The notes beneath the pieces were generated by a model. The model saw nothing but the letters and a program-made list of their open reading frames with translations. It had not been told where the DNA came from and searched no databases. From the NCBI RefSeq assembly GCF_002563655.1, contig NZ_PDIY01000001.1, positions 248,001-312,000 of the forward strand: a stretch of DNA of 64,000 nt, in the 5' to 3' direction. Below, piece after piece: positions 1 through 9,103 of the stretch (positions are counted from its first letter, which is position 1; the number at the start of each line of letters is the position of its first letter). The stretch is from Bacillus sp. es.034. Its GTDB lineage: Bacteria > Bacillota > Bacilli > Bacillales > Bacillaceae_B. The position numbers and the translations under genes were made by a program.

Positions 1-2
1 TC

Positions 3-785
3 GCACAGGCCATCGTCGGTCACGCAACCCGCGAGTTCGACGTACAACTATTCCAGCCTGATTCCCTGGAGGATGTATCCGGCTGGGGAGTCAAAGCCCT
101 TGTAGACGGGTCCGAGTGGAAAATCGGGAAAGCCGACTTTGTGGATAAACTGTTGGCAGAAAGGTTTATGAACGGAGCATACGGAAGAATCGCCTCTGAA
201 GGAAAGACGACCGTTTTTGTGGCAAAAGAAAATGAAATCGTCGCATTGATCGCGCTGAAGGACGTTGTCCGGAATGAAACCATCGAAGCACTGAAACTTC
301 TGGAAAAAGAAGGCGTCCAGACGATTATGCTGACAGGCGACAATGAAAAAACGGCCCATGCCATTGCAGAAGAAGCGGGCGTCGCTTCCTTCATTGCCGA
401 ATGCCTGCCGGAAACGAAAGTAGACGAACTGAAAAAATTGAAAGATCAATTCGGTACGGTCGGTATGGTCGGAGACGGAATCAATGACGCACCGGCCCTC
501 GCAACAGCCAACGTCGGAATTGCCATGGGAGAAGGAACCGACGTCGCCCTCGAGACAGCCGATGTCGTACTGATGAAAAACGACCTGACACGGATCGCCG
601 AAGCCATCAAACTATCGAAAAAAATGAAGCGCATCGTCCAACAGAATGTCGTTTTCTCCATCGCCGTCATCATGCTGTTGATCGCCTCCAACTTCCTGCA
701 GATCCTTGACCTCCCCTATGGAGTCATCGGACATGAAGGAAGTACGATATTGGTTATTTTAAATGGATTACGTTTACTGAAATAA
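3..785 (+). CDS. Heavy-metal P1B-type ATPase, C-terminal part (ZosA/CadA-like)
   Basis: Open at the left window edge, so only the last 260 or so residues are visible. The fragment begins in the nucleotide-binding domain (AQAIVGHAT, matching the HPLAQAI region). It carries the MLTGDNEKTA motif, the hinge VGDGINDAPALATANVGIAMG and the last two membrane helices, ending in GHEGSTILVILNGLRLL. These are hallmarks of P1B metal-transporting ATPases, which pump Zn, Cd, Co or related ions across the cytoplasmic membrane. The C-terminal helices look most like Bacillus ZosA/CadA-type zinc or cadmium pumps. The metal-selecting CPC motif and the phosphorylated DKTG lie outside the window, so ion specificity cannot be settled. 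A terminator follows directly. Confidence 0.93.
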   Translation, partial: AQAIVGHATREFDVQLFQPDSLEDVSGWGVKALVDGSEWKIGKADFVDKLLAERFMNGAYGRIASEGKTTVFVAKENEIVALIALKDVVRNETIEALKLLEKEGVQTIMLTGDNEKTAHAIAEEAGVASFIAECLPETKVDELKKLKDQFGTVGMVGDGINDAPALATANVGIAMGEGTDVALETADVVLMKNDLTRIAEAIKLSKKMKRIVQQNVVFSIAVIMLLIASNFLQILDLPYGVIGHEGSTILVILNGLRLLK

Positions 786-794
786 TAATAATGG

Positions 795-828
795 AGAGCA
801 TCCAGCCTTGGCAGGGTGCTCTTTTTTG
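795..828 (+). terminator. Rho-independent terminator after the P-type ATPase
   Basis: AGAGCATCC pairs with GGGTGCTCT (one G-U) across a 10-nt loop and runs into TTTTTT, ten bases after the ATPase stop codon. Confidence 0.85.
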
Positions 829-958
829 TATGAAGACTCCAGCTTTTATCCACATGTGAATAACCTCCGTCATCATCGAACACTATCCACAACCTCCTAC
901 CCACTACTTAATAACTACCTCTTATTTCCCCGGTACCGCCGCCAAACCTCCCCTGCCA

Positions 959-974
959 AGGTCCGTCCCTCTCA
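959..974 (-). repeat. Dispersed 16-mer TGAGAGGGACGGACCT (single copy here)
   Basis: AGGTCCGTCCCTCTCA on the + strand is the exact reverse complement of the 16-mer seen at 43202-43217 and 54675-54690. Here it stands alone in the 428-base gap before the PTS gene, without a partner arm. The rest of 829-1007 shows no gene. Confidence 0.6.
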
Positions 975-1007
975 CCATTAATATTTTACTAAAATACTAT
1001 TTTGTTA

Positions 1008-1036
1008 TTGCTTTCTTGAAAGGGATATCATAAAAT
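1008..1036 (+). promoter_or_regulatory. Sigma-A type promoter of the PTS-EEP operon
   Basis: TTGCTT (1008-1013) and TAAAAT (1031-1036) are separated by exactly 17 bases. Transcription would start near 1043, just upstream of the operator at 1049-1062 and about 170 bases before the PTS start codon. Confidence 0.6.
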
Positions 1037-1048
1037 GTGTTTAGCTAG

Positions 1049-1062
1049 TGCAAACGGTTGCA
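1049..1062. promoter_or_regulatory. cre / LacI-family operator upstream of the PTS gene
   Basis: TGCAAACGGTTGCA is an almost perfect palindrome and fits the Bacillus catabolite-responsive consensus TGNAANCGNTNNCA at every fixed position. It lies just downstream of the predicted -10, where CcpA or a local LacI-family regulator would block transcription. A weaker cre-like site (TGTAAACGCACACA, 1141-1154) lies further downstream. Whether CcpA or a dedicated sugar repressor binds cannot be told from sequence. Confidence 0.7.
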
Positions 1063-1213
1063 TCTATTCCGCACTCATTTTCATGTACATAGCACCATAT
1101 CATGAAGACACAGCGACACGCATTTCATTTTAAGCTGAAATGTAAACGCACACATGTCATCCAATGTAAGAAATATAGTTCAATAGATTGATATTAAAGG
1201 AGGAAACGGGTTT

Positions 1214-2848
1214 ATGAAGAATGTATTGTCATTTGATTTTTGGCAGAAGTTCGGGAAAGCATTGCTTGTGGTCGTGGCTGTTATGCCAGCTGCAGGGATC
1301 ATGATTTCCCTCGGTAAGTTGATTGCTATGATGGGTGGAGACATCACATTAGTGCAAACGATTGCAAGAGTAATGGAGGATATTGGTTGGGGAGTCATTA
1401 CGAATCTTCACATCCTCTTCGCCGTAGCCATCGGGGGCTCATGGGCGAAAGAACGTGCAGGGGGGGCCTTCGCTGCCCTGATTGCCTTCATCCTGATCAA
1501 CCGGATTACAGGAGCGATTTTCGGAGTGAGCGGGGATATGCTTGGTGATCCCGAAGCAACGGTCTCTTCCCTGTTCGGACAAACGCTGGTCGTTTCAGAT
1601 TATTTCATATCGGTCCTTGGTGCACCTGCCCTGAACATGGGTGTGTTCGTCGGAATCATTTCCGGTTTCCTTGGAGCCAACCTTTTCAACAAGTATTACA
1701 ACTACAGCAAATTGCCTGATGCCCTTTCCTTCTTTAACGGAAAACGTTTCGTACCCTTCGTCGTGATCGGCGGATCGGTCATCATCGCCATCATCATGTC
1801 GATTGTATGGCCATTCATTCAAGGCTTACTTAATGACTTCGGTCAGTGGATCGCCACATCACGTAACACAGCGCCGATCATTGCGCCATTCGTATTCGGT
1901 GCATTGGAGCGTCTGTTACTGCCATTCGGTCTGCATCATATGCTGACGGTTCCGATCAACTACACGGAACTTGGCGGAACATATACGATTTTGACAGGTT
2001 CCAGCGCAGGATCGACGGTTGCGGGACAAGATCCATTATGGCTTGCTTGGATTGCCGACTTGAACAACTTCCTGGCTGCAGGGGACACGGCAGGCTACAA
2101 ACAACTATTAAATGATGTCACGCCTGCCCGTTTCAAAGTCGGTCAAATGATTTTATCCACAGCTGCCCTGATCGGTATCGCGTACGCCATGTACCGCAAT
2201 GTGGATAAAGATAAGAAGAAAAAATATAAATCCATGTTCCTCTCAGCTGGTTTAGCTGTATTTTTAACAGGTGTTACAGAGCCGATCGAATTCATGTTCA
2301 TGTTCGCTGCCCCGCTTCTCTATGTGGTGTACGCAATCATGACGGGACTTGCTTTCGCGATTGTGGATATCGTTCACATCCGCGTTCACTCGTTCGGATC
2401 CATCGAGCTTCTCACCCGTGTACCGATGATCATCAAAGCTGGTCTGTGGGTAGATCTTATAAACTTTGTCATTGCCTGCCTGGTATTCTTTGGTCTGAAC
2501 TTTGCCGTTGCCAACTTCCTGATCAAAAAGTTCAACTTCCCGACACCGGGTCGTAATGGAAACTATATTGAAGATGAAGCTTCTACAGGCGGAGGGTCGG
2601 TCAGTGCGGATTCCATCGCGCCGAAAGTCGTTGCCATGCTTGGCGGCAGTGACAACATCGTGGACGTCGATGCCTGCATGACCCGTCTTCGTGTAACGGT
2701 AAAAGACACAAGCCTTGTCGGCACGGAACAGGAATGGAAGAAAAACGGTGCACTCGGCCTCATCCTGAAAGATAAAGGCGTCCAGGCCATTTACGGTCCG
2801 AAAGCAGACGTCATCAAGTCAGACATTCAAGACCTGCTGGGAGCGTAA
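1214..2848 (+). CDS. PTS sugar permease, fused EIIC-EIIB, glucose family
   Basis: Encodes 544 residues with about ten membrane segments (EIIC, roughly 1-430) followed by a soluble EIIB domain. EIIC has the GVTEPIEF signature (residues 353-360). EIIB has the phosphorylatable cysteine in DACMTRLRV (Cys488). The protein would import and phosphorylate a glucose-type sugar or glucoside using phosphate from EIIA. No EIIA domain is attached or nearby, so a shared EIIA such as that of PtsG must serve it. AAAGGAGG at 1197-1204 sets the start. The phosphohydrolase gene follows after 3 bases, forming an operon under the cre-type site at 1049. The exact sugar is unknown; glucose/maltose/alpha-glucoside subfamilies are all possible. 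Confidence 0.92.
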   Translation: MKNVLSFDFWQKFGKALLVVVAVMPAAGIMISLGKLIAMMGGDITLVQTIARVMEDIGWGVITNLHILFAVAIGGSWAKERAGGAFAALIAFILINRITGAIFGVSGDMLGDPEATVSSLFGQTLVVSDYFISVLGAPALNMGVFVGIISGFLGANLFNKYYNYSKLPDALSFFNGKRFVPFVVIGGSVIIAIIMSIVWPFIQGLLNDFGQWIATSRNTAPIIAPFVFGALERLLLPFGLHHMLTVPINYTELGGTYTILTGSSAGSTVAGQDPLWLAWIADLNNFLAAGDTAGYKQLLNDVTPARFKVGQMILSTAALIGIAYAMYRNVDKDKKKKYKSMFLSAGLAVFLTGVTEPIEFMFMFAAPLLYVVYAIMTGLAFAIVDIVHIRVHSFGSIELLTRVPMIIKAGLWVDLINFVIACLVFFGLNFAVANFLIKKFNFPTPGRNGNYIEDEASTGGGSVSADSIAPKVVAMLGGSDNIVDVDACMTRLRVTVKDTSLVGTEQEWKKNGALGLILKDKGVQAIYGPKADVIKSDIQDLLGA

Positions 2849-2851
2849 GCC

Positions 2852-3649
2852 ATGAAATTACTGACGCTGAATTGTCACTCATGGCAGGAAGACAACCAGC
2901 TCGACAAGATCTCGATTCTAGCCGATGACATCGCGGAGAAATCCTACGATGTCATCGCCCTTCAGGAAGTCAGTCAGCTGATTGAAAGCGAAATCGTCCA
3001 TGGCTTGGTCAAAAAAGACAATTATGCCCTTGTCCTCCTTGAAGAACTGGTGAAGCGAGGCGTGACCGATTACACACTCGTATGGGACTGTTCTCATATC
3101 GGCTACGACGTCTATGAAGAAGGCGTCGCCATTTTGACGAAGCACCACGTCGTGGAGGAACATCGCTTCTTCATTTCGAAAAGCCATGATCAATCCTATT
3201 GGAAAACCCGTAAGATTGTTGGGGCCACCATTTCTTATCATGGAAATCCCCTCACCTTCTACTCCTGCCACCTCGGCTGGTGGACGGACGATGAAGAACC
3301 ATTCAAGTACCAGGTAGACTCCTTAATGGAACAGGTCACCCCGGAATCCCCCTATTTCCTGATGGGCGATTTCAATAACAATGCCCTGATTCGTGATGAA
3401 GGGTATGATTATCTCCTTTCCAAAGGACTCCTGGATACATTCGGTGAAGCCGTTGAACGGGACAGCGGCATCACCGTCCGTGGAAACATTGCCGGTTGGG
3501 ATGAGAATACAGTCGATTTACGGCTCGACCTTATCCTCTCCAGTACAAAAATAGATGTCGCTTCATCCCGGGTCATCTTCAATGATGGTAATAAACCTGT
3601 CGTATCGGACCATTTCGGAGTGGAAGTAGAGTTAGGAGAAAGCAACTGA
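2852..3649 (+). CDS. Endonuclease/exonuclease/phosphatase-family hydrolase
   Basis: Encodes 265 residues of the DNase I/exonuclease III-like metallo-phosphohydrolase fold. The N-terminal TLNCH, ALQEVSQ (metal-binding Glu), LTFYSCHLGWW, FLMGDFNN (Asp-Asn pair) and the C-terminal SDHFGVEVEL (catalytic Asp-His) are the family motifs in order. It begins 3 bases after the PTS stop codon and is surely co-transcribed with it. This pairing suggests action on a phosphorylated product of the imported sugar or on a small phosphodiester rather than DNA, but the substrate is not known. No signal peptide is present, so it is cytoplasmic. The gene end overlaps its terminator stem. Confidence 0.9.
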   Translation: MKLLTLNCHSWQEDNQLDKISILADDIAEKSYDVIALQEVSQLIESEIVHGLVKKDNYALVLLEELVKRGVTDYTLVWDCSHIGYDVYEEGVAILTKHHVVEEHRFFISKSHDQSYWKTRKIVGATISYHGNPLTFYSCHLGWWTDDEEPFKYQVDSLMEQVTPESPYFLMGDFNNNALIRDEGYDYLLSKGLLDTFGEAVERDSGITVRGNIAGWDENTVDLRLDLILSSTKIDVASSRVIFNDGNKPVVSDHFGVEVELGESN

Positions 3650-3672
3650 TCGTATATCGGTTGCTTTTTTTT
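3640..3672 (+). terminator. Terminator of the PTS-EEP operon
   Basis: AAGCAAC pairs with GTTGCTT, followed by a run of T. The left arm overlaps the last codons and stop of the phosphohydrolase gene. Confidence 0.85.
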
Positions 3673-3753
3673 TGCGTTCAGAGAAGGCTCATGGAAAGTT
3701 ATCGACCATTCTACATCTATCGACAAACTCCGCAACCACTCCCTCCCCCCCAC

Positions 3754-3779
3754 GTTTAACAAATCACCATCAGTGGTAA
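3754..3779 (+). promoter_or_regulatory. Probable sigma-B promoter of ydaP
   Basis: GTTTAA (3754-3759), a 14-base spacer and TGGTAA (3774-3779) resemble the general-stress consensus GTTTAA-N13/14-GGGTAT, with a weak -10 (4 of 6). B. subtilis ydaP is a known sigma-B gene, which supports the call. A 10-base direct repeat AAATCACCAT lies at 3761 and 3781. Confidence 0.5.
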
Positions 3780-3811
3780 AAAATCACCATACACTAAAAG
3801 GAGGTTCAATT

Positions 3812-5533
3812 ATGGGACATAAACTCGCAGGGCAGGCAGCTGCCGACATCATGGAACAATGGAAGATCAAGCATGTATTCGGTCTTCCCGGTGATTCCAT
3901 CAATCACTTTGTCGACGTATTGCGAAGTGAAAAAGAGGAAATTGAGTTCATCCAGGTCAGACATGAGGAAGTCGGGGCACTTGCCGCCTCGTCGTATGCG
4001 AAACTCACGGGAAACATCGGGGTATGTTTATCCATTGGCGGACCCGGGGCCATCCACCTGTTAAATGGACTGTATGACGCGAAGGCCGACGGGGCACCCG
4101 TATTGGTTTTGGCCGGACAGGTCGCGACGGAAGAGCTTGGAATGGACTCCTTCCAGGAAGTTCATCTGGACCGGGTATTTGCTGACGTTTCCGTATACTG
4201 TGAACGGGTATCGTCACCTGAATCACTTCCCGATCTCATGAATCAGGCAATCAGGACCGCTTATGCCAAAAAAGGGGTGTCCGTTCTGATCATCCCGGAC
4301 GATATCCCCGGGCAAAAAATCAAGGACTCCATCAAAGATACGTCCAGTATCCCGGCTGCGACCATCGCCGCTCCCCTTGAACAAGATATGAAAACCGGAA
4401 TGGAATATGTACATAAAGCGCAGCGTCCGGTCATTCTTGCAGGAACGGGATCCAGGCATGCCGCCCGTGAACTTGAGGCCTTCGCCGAAAAAATCGCGGC
4501 TCCGGTCATCTTTACGCTTCCGGCCAAAGGAATATTCCCTGACAAGCATCCCCATAATCTCGGACAGCTCGGTCAAATCGGGACGAAACCTGCATACGAA
4601 GCCATGGAGGAAGCAGATCTTCTCATTATGATCGGTACGTCGTTCCCTTACCGTGACTTCCTTCCCGATGATACGCCTGCCGTTCAGATCGATGCGGATC
4701 CGGCACAAATCGGAAAAAGATATCCCGTTACCGTCGGGATCGTCGGAGATTCGAACCTTGTGTTGAAACAATGGAATCAACAGCTTCCCGTCAAAGAGGA
4801 CCGATCCTTTTTGGAAGAATGCCAGAATAATATGAAAAACTGGTGGAAGCATGTTGAAAAAGACGAAGTTGAAGCGACGATGCCCATGAAGGCTCCCCAG
4901 GTCATTGCTGCGCTCCAGAAGATTGCAGACGACGATGCGATCCTGTCCGTCGATGTCGGCAATGTGACCGTCTGGACCGCCAGACACTTCAAGATGACCA
5001 ATCAGAGAATGATTATTTCCAGCTGGATGGCGACCATGGGTTGCGGACTTCCAGGGGCGATTGCAAGCGGCCTGGCAGAGCCTGAGCGCCAGTCGATCGC
5101 CGTATGCGGAGACGGCGGGTTCACCATGGTGATGCATGATTTCGTCACGGCGGTCAAATACAAACTGCCGATCATCGTCGTCGTCATGAACAACAGTAAA
5201 ATCGGCATGATCAAGTATGAACAGGAATCCATCGGCCACCTGGAATATGAAACAGATCTTCAGGACATTGATTTCGCCCAGTTCGCCAAAGCATGTGGAG
5301 GGGAAGGATATCGTGTCATCAAACATGAGGATCTTCAGCCTGCCTTTGAAATGGCAGCGAAATCCAATAAACCGGTCATCATCGATTGTGTCATCGAAGA
5401 TCAGCCACCGCTACCCGGTAAGATCAACTTCGAACAGGCGGCCGGTTATTCAAAGCATGTTATGAAGAAGTTCTTCAAGAAGCATGAAGCCGAGATGCCA
5501 CCGTTACGCAAAGCCATGAAACGACTATTTTAA
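3812..5533 (+). CDS. ydaP: Pyruvate oxidase / thiamine-diphosphate enzyme (YdaP)
   Basis: Encodes 573 residues, the length of B. subtilis YdaP. The N-terminal pyrimidine-binding domain has the catalytic Glu in RHEEVGALAASSYAK. A central FAD/nucleotide-binding domain follows, and the C-terminal domain has the ThDP-Mg motif GDGGFTMVMHDF...MNN. The enzyme decarboxylates pyruvate oxidatively, probably to acetate or acetyl phosphate, in the cytoplasm. An upstream in-frame ATG-like extension (3773) lacks a ribosome site. AAAGGAGG at 3797-3804 points to ATG 3812, giving MGHKLAGQAAADI. A sigma-B-like promoter suggests general-stress expression. A weak hairpin separates it from yerD, so partial read-through is possible. 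Acetolactate synthase is a more distant relative and a less likely identity. Confidence 0.9.
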   Translation: MGHKLAGQAAADIMEQWKIKHVFGLPGDSINHFVDVLRSEKEEIEFIQVRHEEVGALAASSYAKLTGNIGVCLSIGGPGAIHLLNGLYDAKADGAPVLVLAGQVATEELGMDSFQEVHLDRVFADVSVYCERVSSPESLPDLMNQAIRTAYAKKGVSVLIIPDDIPGQKIKDSIKDTSSIPAATIAAPLEQDMKTGMEYVHKAQRPVILAGTGSRHAARELEAFAEKIAAPVIFTLPAKGIFPDKHPHNLGQLGQIGTKPAYEAMEEADLLIMIGTSFPYRDFLPDDTPAVQIDADPAQIGKRYPVTVGIVGDSNLVLKQWNQQLPVKEDRSFLEECQNNMKNWWKHVEKDEVEATMPMKAPQVIAALQKIADDDAILSVDVGNVTVWTARHFKMTNQRMIISSWMATMGCGLPGAIASGLAEPERQSIAVCGDGGFTMVMHDFVTAVKYKLPIIVVVMNNSKIGMIKYEQESIGHLEYETDLQDIDFAQFAKACGGEGYRVIKHEDLQPAFEMAAKSNKPVIIDCVIEDQPPLPGKINFEQAAGYSKHVMKKFFKKHEAEMPPLRKAMKRLF

Positions 5534-5540
5534 CAAAAGA

Positions 5541-5565
5541 GTGAGCCTGTAAAAGGGCTCCTTTT
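5541..5565 (+). terminator. Weak terminator between ydaP and yerD
   Basis: GAGCC pairs with GGCTC, followed by CTTTTCCC. The stem is short and the T run is short, so it may be leaky. Confidence 0.5.
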
Positions 5566-5584
5566 CCCTATTGGAGGAATGAAT

Positions 5585-7165
5585 ATGAACAGCATATCCA
5601 TCATTCAGTGGATTCTCCTTATCATCATCGTACTCGCACTGCTTATCCCAGCTGGCCTTATTCTTTATTTATGGATGACCGATGAAAAACAAAAGGAGCA
5701 TGCGGTATTGAGGAACTTTCCGGTTCTCGGAAAAATGAGGTACATCCTCGAGAAGATCGGTCCTGAACTGAGACAATACCTCTTTCATAATGACAACGAA
5801 GGAAAACCCTTCTCGAGACTTGAATACACGAATACCGTCATGGCGGGTAAATACAAATCCCGGATGCTCGGCTTTGGATCCGAGCGGGACTTCGAAAAGG
5901 AAGGCTACTACATACGAAACACCCTTTTCCCAGTCCAACGGGACGAACTCCGCATCGATAACTCACAAAAAGTCAAAACCAAAATCTACAAACTTGATAA
6001 AGACAATCTTCTCAGCCGGAGGGAACACCGCGAAGAATCTGAAGCAGACCCCTTTCTCCTGAAAGACGAAGATGCCCAGGTCATCGGTGAACATACGTGC
6101 AGGCATCCTTTTACAGTGAAAGGACTCGTCGGTCAATCCGCCATGAGCTACGGCTCCCTCGGTGAGCAGGCCATCACGGCTCTTTCAACCGGGTTGAACC
6201 TTGCTTCCGGGGCATGGATGAACACAGGTGAAGGCGGGTTGTCCAAGCATCACCTGAAAGGCGGAGTCGACATCATCTGTCAGATCGGCCCGGGCTTATT
6301 CGGCGTCAGAACGAAGGAAGGTGAATTTTCATGGGAAGAATTCAAGAAAAAGAGTGAACTCAAAGAAGTGAAGGCCTTCGAATTGAAACTTGCCCAAGGT
6401 GCCAAGACCCGCGGCGGCCACGTTGACGGAAAAAAAGTGACACAGGAAATCGCCAACATCCGTAACGTGGAGCCTTGGAAATCCATCGACAGCCCGAACC
6501 GGTTCAAGGAATTCAGCAACAATGAACAGATGCTGGATTTCATTGATCAACTCCGGGAAGTCGGCGGCAAACCCGTCGGAATCAAACTGGTCGTCGGGAA
6601 CACGGATGATATCGAAAGCCTCGCTTCCTATATGGCCACGTCAGGGAAACATCCCGACTTCATCACGGTGGACGGAGGAGAAGGAGGAACAGGCGCATCG
6701 TATCAGGAACTGGCGGCTTCTGCCGGGGTCCCGATCAAATCCGCCCTTCCCTTCCTTCACGACACCCTGGTGAAACACGGCGTCCGGGATAAAGTGAAGA
6801 TCTTCGCTTCCGGAAAATTGTTAACACCCGACAAGATTGCCTTTGCACTCGCCCTCGGTGCAGACTTTGTCAACATCGCCCGTGGACTGATGTTCTCCGT
6901 TGGCTGCATCCAAGCTCAAGTATGCCACACGAACAACTGTCCCGTCGGCGTTGCCACCACCGACAAGAAGCTGCAGCGGGCACTGATCGTCGAAGAAAAA
7001 TCATTTCGCGTCTGCAACTACATCATCTCCCTCCGCGAAGGCCTGTACAACCTGGCCGCTGCCGCAGGGATCGATACACCGACAAAATTCGGCCGTGAGC
7101 ACATCGTATTCCGGGATGAAGACGGACGATTGCATCCGATCAAGCCGGAAAAGGCACTGTCATAA
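5585..7165 (+). CDS. yerD: FMN-binding glutamate-synthase-like protein (YerD)
   Basis: Encodes 526 residues, matching YerD (about 525). A single N-terminal membrane helix (about residues 6-28) precedes a glutamate synthase FMN/(beta-alpha)8 barrel domain. The barrel shows GQSAMSYGSLG, GGEGGTGAS and ALGADFVNIARGLMFSVGC. The cysteines in GCIQAQVCHTNNCPVG match the 3Fe-4S cluster loop of glutamate synthase. No glutaminase domain is present, so it is not a complete GOGAT and the real substrate is unknown. Two ATGs occur: GGAGG at 5573-5577 abuts ATG 5579 but is ideally spaced (7 bases) from ATG 5585, which is chosen. A strong terminator follows. Confidence 0.88.
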   Translation: MNSISIIQWILLIIIVLALLIPAGLILYLWMTDEKQKEHAVLRNFPVLGKMRYILEKIGPELRQYLFHNDNEGKPFSRLEYTNTVMAGKYKSRMLGFGSERDFEKEGYYIRNTLFPVQRDELRIDNSQKVKTKIYKLDKDNLLSRREHREESEADPFLLKDEDAQVIGEHTCRHPFTVKGLVGQSAMSYGSLGEQAITALSTGLNLASGAWMNTGEGGLSKHHLKGGVDIICQIGPGLFGVRTKEGEFSWEEFKKKSELKEVKAFELKLAQGAKTRGGHVDGKKVTQEIANIRNVEPWKSIDSPNRFKEFSNNEQMLDFIDQLREVGGKPVGIKLVVGNTDDIESLASYMATSGKHPDFITVDGGEGGTGASYQELAASAGVPIKSALPFLHDTLVKHGVRDKVKIFASGKLLTPDKIAFALALGADFVNIARGLMFSVGCIQAQVCHTNNCPVGVATTDKKLQRALIVEEKSFRVCNYIISLREGLYNLAAAAGIDTPTKFGREHIVFRDEDGRLHPIKPEKALS

Positions 7166-7170
7166 TGGAA

Positions 7171-7200
7171 AGAAGCAGCCGATGTCGGCTGCTTCTTTTT
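7171..7200 (+). terminator. Terminator of yerD
   Basis: AGAAGCAGCCGA pairs with TCGGCTGCTTCT around a 2-base gap and ends in TTTTT. Confidence 0.9.
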
Positions 7201-7378
7201 AGGAGGTGAAGGGATTGGATATCGCCCGGCCTTCATTTTCAGTCAAAATCCTCCCCCCTTCCAGACCAAGCGCTCAGTTAACTGACCACCCTCCCTCCTT
7301 AAAAACAAATGAAACCTCCCTGCCCCCTCATCCGTATATACACTATAAACAGAATCACAACCTTGAAAGGGGAACACT

Positions 7379-9064
7379 ATGGGAAACATCTTACTATTTT
7401 CATTGATTGTCGGATTGGTCATGGCCTTATTGCTCGTACCGATGGCCGTCATGAAAAAACAAAATAAAAAAGAAGGATATCCATCCTTCCCGGCACTATT
7501 TGGAGCCACCTTACTCATCACGACCGTTGTGGTATTCCTGTTCTATTATCTATCGAATCTCGATCAGAACTTCACGAGCATATGGATCCTCCTGATCATT
7601 GCATCAGGATTCGGGGCAGCCTTTGCCACGGGGAAAGAAAGGATGGTAAAAGGGCTTCTGTTCCTGGCGAGCATCTTCGTCGGTGCTTACTTCCTGACTG
7701 CGTTCGTCTTCAATGCCGATGAGAAATTCGAATCGGCGAAAATGGACGTCAAAACAGAGATCCAGGCTTTTGATGAAAAGGAGACGCCGGCAAGCGTCCC
7801 TCCTCAATTCGCCCGTAATAAAATGAAGAAATCATTCGGTCAGGTTCCGAATACAAGTTATTATGAACTCGGTAACCTCCAGATCCAGAAAGTGGATGGT
7901 GAGTATGTCTATATCGCCCCTGTTGAATTCTCCGGTTTCTTCAAATGGTTCAAAGGGGACGCGACTCCAGGGTACTTCAAGCTGAGTGCCACGGATTCAA
8001 ACGCCAACCCTAAATTCATCAAAGAAGAAATGGTATACACACCTTCTTCTTACTTTAATAAAAAAGTGGAGCGACATATCCGTTTGAATTATCCAAAGGA
8101 AATCTTCAACGGGGACGTTCAGCTTGAGATCGATGATGATGGTAAACCGTTCTATATCCAGACGTACGGAAACTTTATCTCTGCCCGTAACGGTTTCGAT
8201 GTAAAAGGAATCGTCATGGTCGACCCGCAAACAGGTAAAACGAAGTCATATGCCATCAAAGATGTACCGGCGTTCATCGACGGCGCAGTTTCACCTGAAA
8301 CGGTCAGCCTTCAGAACAGCTATTTCGGTAACTATGTGAAAGGGTTCTGGAACAGCCGCTTTGGTAAATCGGATGTAAAACTTCCTTCCGATGAAGGAAC
8401 GGAAGCGAACGTAAGCCCGATTTTTGACGAAAATGGTGACATGTACTACTTCACCGATTTCACATCACCTAAAGAAGGCGTCGATTCCATGCTTGGATAC
8501 TCCCTGACGAACTCAAGAACGGGAGAAGCGACGTTCTACACAGGAAATCTGGAAGAATCGTACATGGATTCACAAGGTGCCCTGCAGATCATCCAGAAGA
8601 AATTCATCGAGAAGAAATGGGACGGCGAAATGCCTGTGCTCTATAACTTCTACGGTGAAGCAAGCTGGCTGACTCCGGTCCTCGATGCGAATGGTTTCTT
8701 ACAGAACTATTTCATCGTATCGGCAGCCAATCCGGAAATCTCAGCTTATGCGAACACGCCGAACCAGGCATTGAAAGCTTATAAAACCGCCCTGCAACGC
8801 GGTGGCGGAAGCGTCGACGGCAGCTCGAAAGCCGAGGAGAAGCAAGCAAACGGTACGGTCGTCCGGTTCTACAAAGAAAAATCCGGTGACTACACCGTCG
8901 TTTCCTTCCTCCTCGACAATGGGAAGAACTATATCGTTTCTTCCGAAAACAACTTACTTGCGATCTACTTGAAGGAAAATGATAAGGTAAACGTCACGTA
9001 TATGGATACAGGAGAAGCATTCCTCCCTGTAAAAGACATGACGATCGAAGGATTACAGCAATAA
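7379..9064 (+). CDS. Conserved membrane-anchored protein of unknown function
   Basis: Encodes 561 residues that I do not recognise. Residues 1-115 hold about four hydrophobic segments (for example ILLFSLIVGLVMALLLVPMAV and LLITTVVVFLFYYL). A long hydrophilic domain follows, rich in Tyr, Phe and Asn, with beta-type stretches such as YYELGNLQIQKVDGEYVYIAPVEF. It is probably anchored by the N-terminal helices. The soluble part may be a cofactor-free structural or binding domain. No catalytic motif is evident, and no signal cleavage site. AAAGGGGA precedes the ATG. It is a single-gene unit, with terminators on both sides. The product is probably envelope-associated, but its function cannot be inferred. 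Confidence 0.85.
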   Translation: MGNILLFSLIVGLVMALLLVPMAVMKKQNKKEGYPSFPALFGATLLITTVVVFLFYYLSNLDQNFTSIWILLIIASGFGAAFATGKERMVKGLLFLASIFVGAYFLTAFVFNADEKFESAKMDVKTEIQAFDEKETPASVPPQFARNKMKKSFGQVPNTSYYELGNLQIQKVDGEYVYIAPVEFSGFFKWFKGDATPGYFKLSATDSNANPKFIKEEMVYTPSSYFNKKVERHIRLNYPKEIFNGDVQLEIDDDGKPFYIQTYGNFISARNGFDVKGIVMVDPQTGKTKSYAIKDVPAFIDGAVSPETVSLQNSYFGNYVKGFWNSRFGKSDVKLPSDEGTEANVSPIFDENGDMYYFTDFTSPKEGVDSMLGYSLTNSRTGEATFYTGNLEESYMDSQGALQIIQKKFIEKKWDGEMPVLYNFYGEASWLTPVLDANGFLQNYFIVSAANPEISAYANTPNQALKAYKTALQRGGGSVDGSSKAEEKQANGTVVRFYKEKSGDYTVVSFLLDNGKNYIVSSENNLLAIYLKENDKVNVTYMDTGEAFLPVKDMTIEGLQQ

Positions 9065-9066
9065 GG

Positions 9067-9101
9067 AAAAGGCCGGAATCATCAACTGATTCCGGCCTTT
9101 T
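9067..9101. terminator. Bidirectional terminator between convergent genes
   Basis: A 15-bp perfect stem (AAAAGGCCGGAATCA / TGATTCCGGCCTTTT) with a 5-base loop serves both the + gene ending at 9064 and the - gene ending at 9104. Confidence 0.92.
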
Positions 9102-9103
9102 CT

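Noticed and set aside
4223-5326. Long 367-residue antisense frame opposite ydaP
   Set aside because: It is the mirror of a high-confidence coding gene, with no ribosome site and no recognisable domain.
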